A stretch of DNA of 33,251 bases from Saccoglossus kowalevskii (Eukaryota; Hemichordata; Enteropneusta; Harrimaniidae): assembly GCF_000003605.2 (NCBI RefSeq), contig NW_003134623.1:1-33251 (forward strand). The letters are read 5' to 3'. How positions within the stretch are numbered: the first letter of the stretch is position 1; each line of letters starts with the position of its first letter. Of this stretch, positions 32,975-33,251 are shown in pieces. The translations under genes were made by a program, and so were the position numbers. The notes below the pieces were generated by a model that was not told the origin of the DNA, did not search any database, and saw nothing but the letters and a program-made list of their open reading frames with translations.

Positions 32975-33251
32975 GACAATTCGAAACACTTTCAAACATT
33001 AAATGGCCGCCAATTCGAATAAAATTCAAATGATCCCAGTAGTCGAGTGATCATGTGATGGACCTGGCACAAAAGTTAAGATCAATAGGGCGTGCCTTGT
33101 AATTGCATGGGAGACTACTTGAGCTAACAAGCTTGTTAAATACATTTGTTTTGGTTCCGAGACAAACATGGAATACATAAAGTATTTTTTTGTATTTTTA
33201 TTATTGAAATGTAACACCTTTATAGCAGAAAGTCGTGATGGTTATTTGTGA
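32975..33251 (+). repeat. Satellite unit 37, partial (277 bp)
   Basis: The unit runs to the window end. It shares GACCTGGCAC with unit 8 and has the TGGAATACATAAAG form. The last bases, GTGATGGTTATTTGTGA, depart from the expected GTGCTGGTTATTTTGAT. Confidence 0.93.

Larger units (their letters stand above)
1..33251 (+). repeat. Tandem satellite array, ~930-bp monomer, 36 complete units plus one partial
   Basis: The motif GACAATTCGAAAC recurs at 1, 936, 1868, 2797, 3730 and so on to 32975. Spacing is almost always 920-939 bp, and the sequence between occurrences is recognisably the same throughout. All units have the same orientation and no unique DNA separates them. Both window edges fall inside the array, so its true length is unknown but exceeds 33 kb. 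Reading frames in the array are short and are broken by indels from unit to unit, which argues against coding. No similarity to a named satellite was recognised. The expected setting is heterochromatin of a eukaryote; that part is inference. Confidence 0.97.

Noticed and set aside
1-33251. CRISPR array, rRNA spacer repeats or integrated mobile element.
   Set aside because: Repeats are ~930 bp with no spacers, no rRNA sequence is present, and there are no terminal inverted repeats, LTRs or transposase-like reading frames.

Overview
The window is a single uninterrupted tandem satellite array. Thirty-six complete units and one partial unit of a monomer about 930 bp long run head to tail on the same strand from the first base to the last. 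I see no protein-coding gene, RNA gene, transposon, CRISPR array, telomere repeat or unique-sequence interruption. The sequence is AT-rich (about one third G+C by eye) and has one T-rich island per unit. A kilobase-scale satellite filling more than 33 kb points to heterochromatin of a eukaryotic chromosome (pericentromeric, subtelomeric, or sex or B chromosome). I cannot name the species and did not recognise the family.

Layout: units 1-5 (1-4652) are close to full length. Units 6 (666 bp) and 7 (687 bp) are adjacent and carry two different internal deletions. Units 8-36 (6006-32974) are 920-939 bp. Unit 37 (32975-33251) is cut by the window end. The phase used starts each unit at GACAATTCGAAAC, which happens to be the first base of the window; the true repeat has no natural start.

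There are three levels of structure. (1) Inside the monomer, three consecutive segments can be aligned with each other at a spacing of about 178 bp, and two more segments fit the phase weakly. The 930-bp unit therefore looks like a pentamer-like higher-order repeat grown from an older satellite of about 175 bp. (2) The monomer itself is about 930 bp. (3) Between monomers, linked diagnostic variants recur 11, 12, 13, 21 or 22 units apart (for example units 16/17 with 28/29, 19 with 30, and 11 with 33), so blocks of about 10-20 kb were copied and then eroded by conversion and unequal exchange. A linked cassette near unit offsets 620-715 exists in three haplotypes, called A, B and B2 below; some units are visible recombinants.

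Each unit also carries short sequence motifs: a 14-bp perfect palindrome centred on AAGCTT, a CACGTG hexamer present in 35 of 36 unit ends, and an AGGTCA-N-AGGTCA direct repeat intact in 25 of 36. These could bind proteins, but nothing in the sequence proves function. Short clusters of single-base homopolymer indels, one N and an odd final dozen bases suggest local assembly error. In short, this is satellite DNA with a clear evolutionary history, not a gene system.
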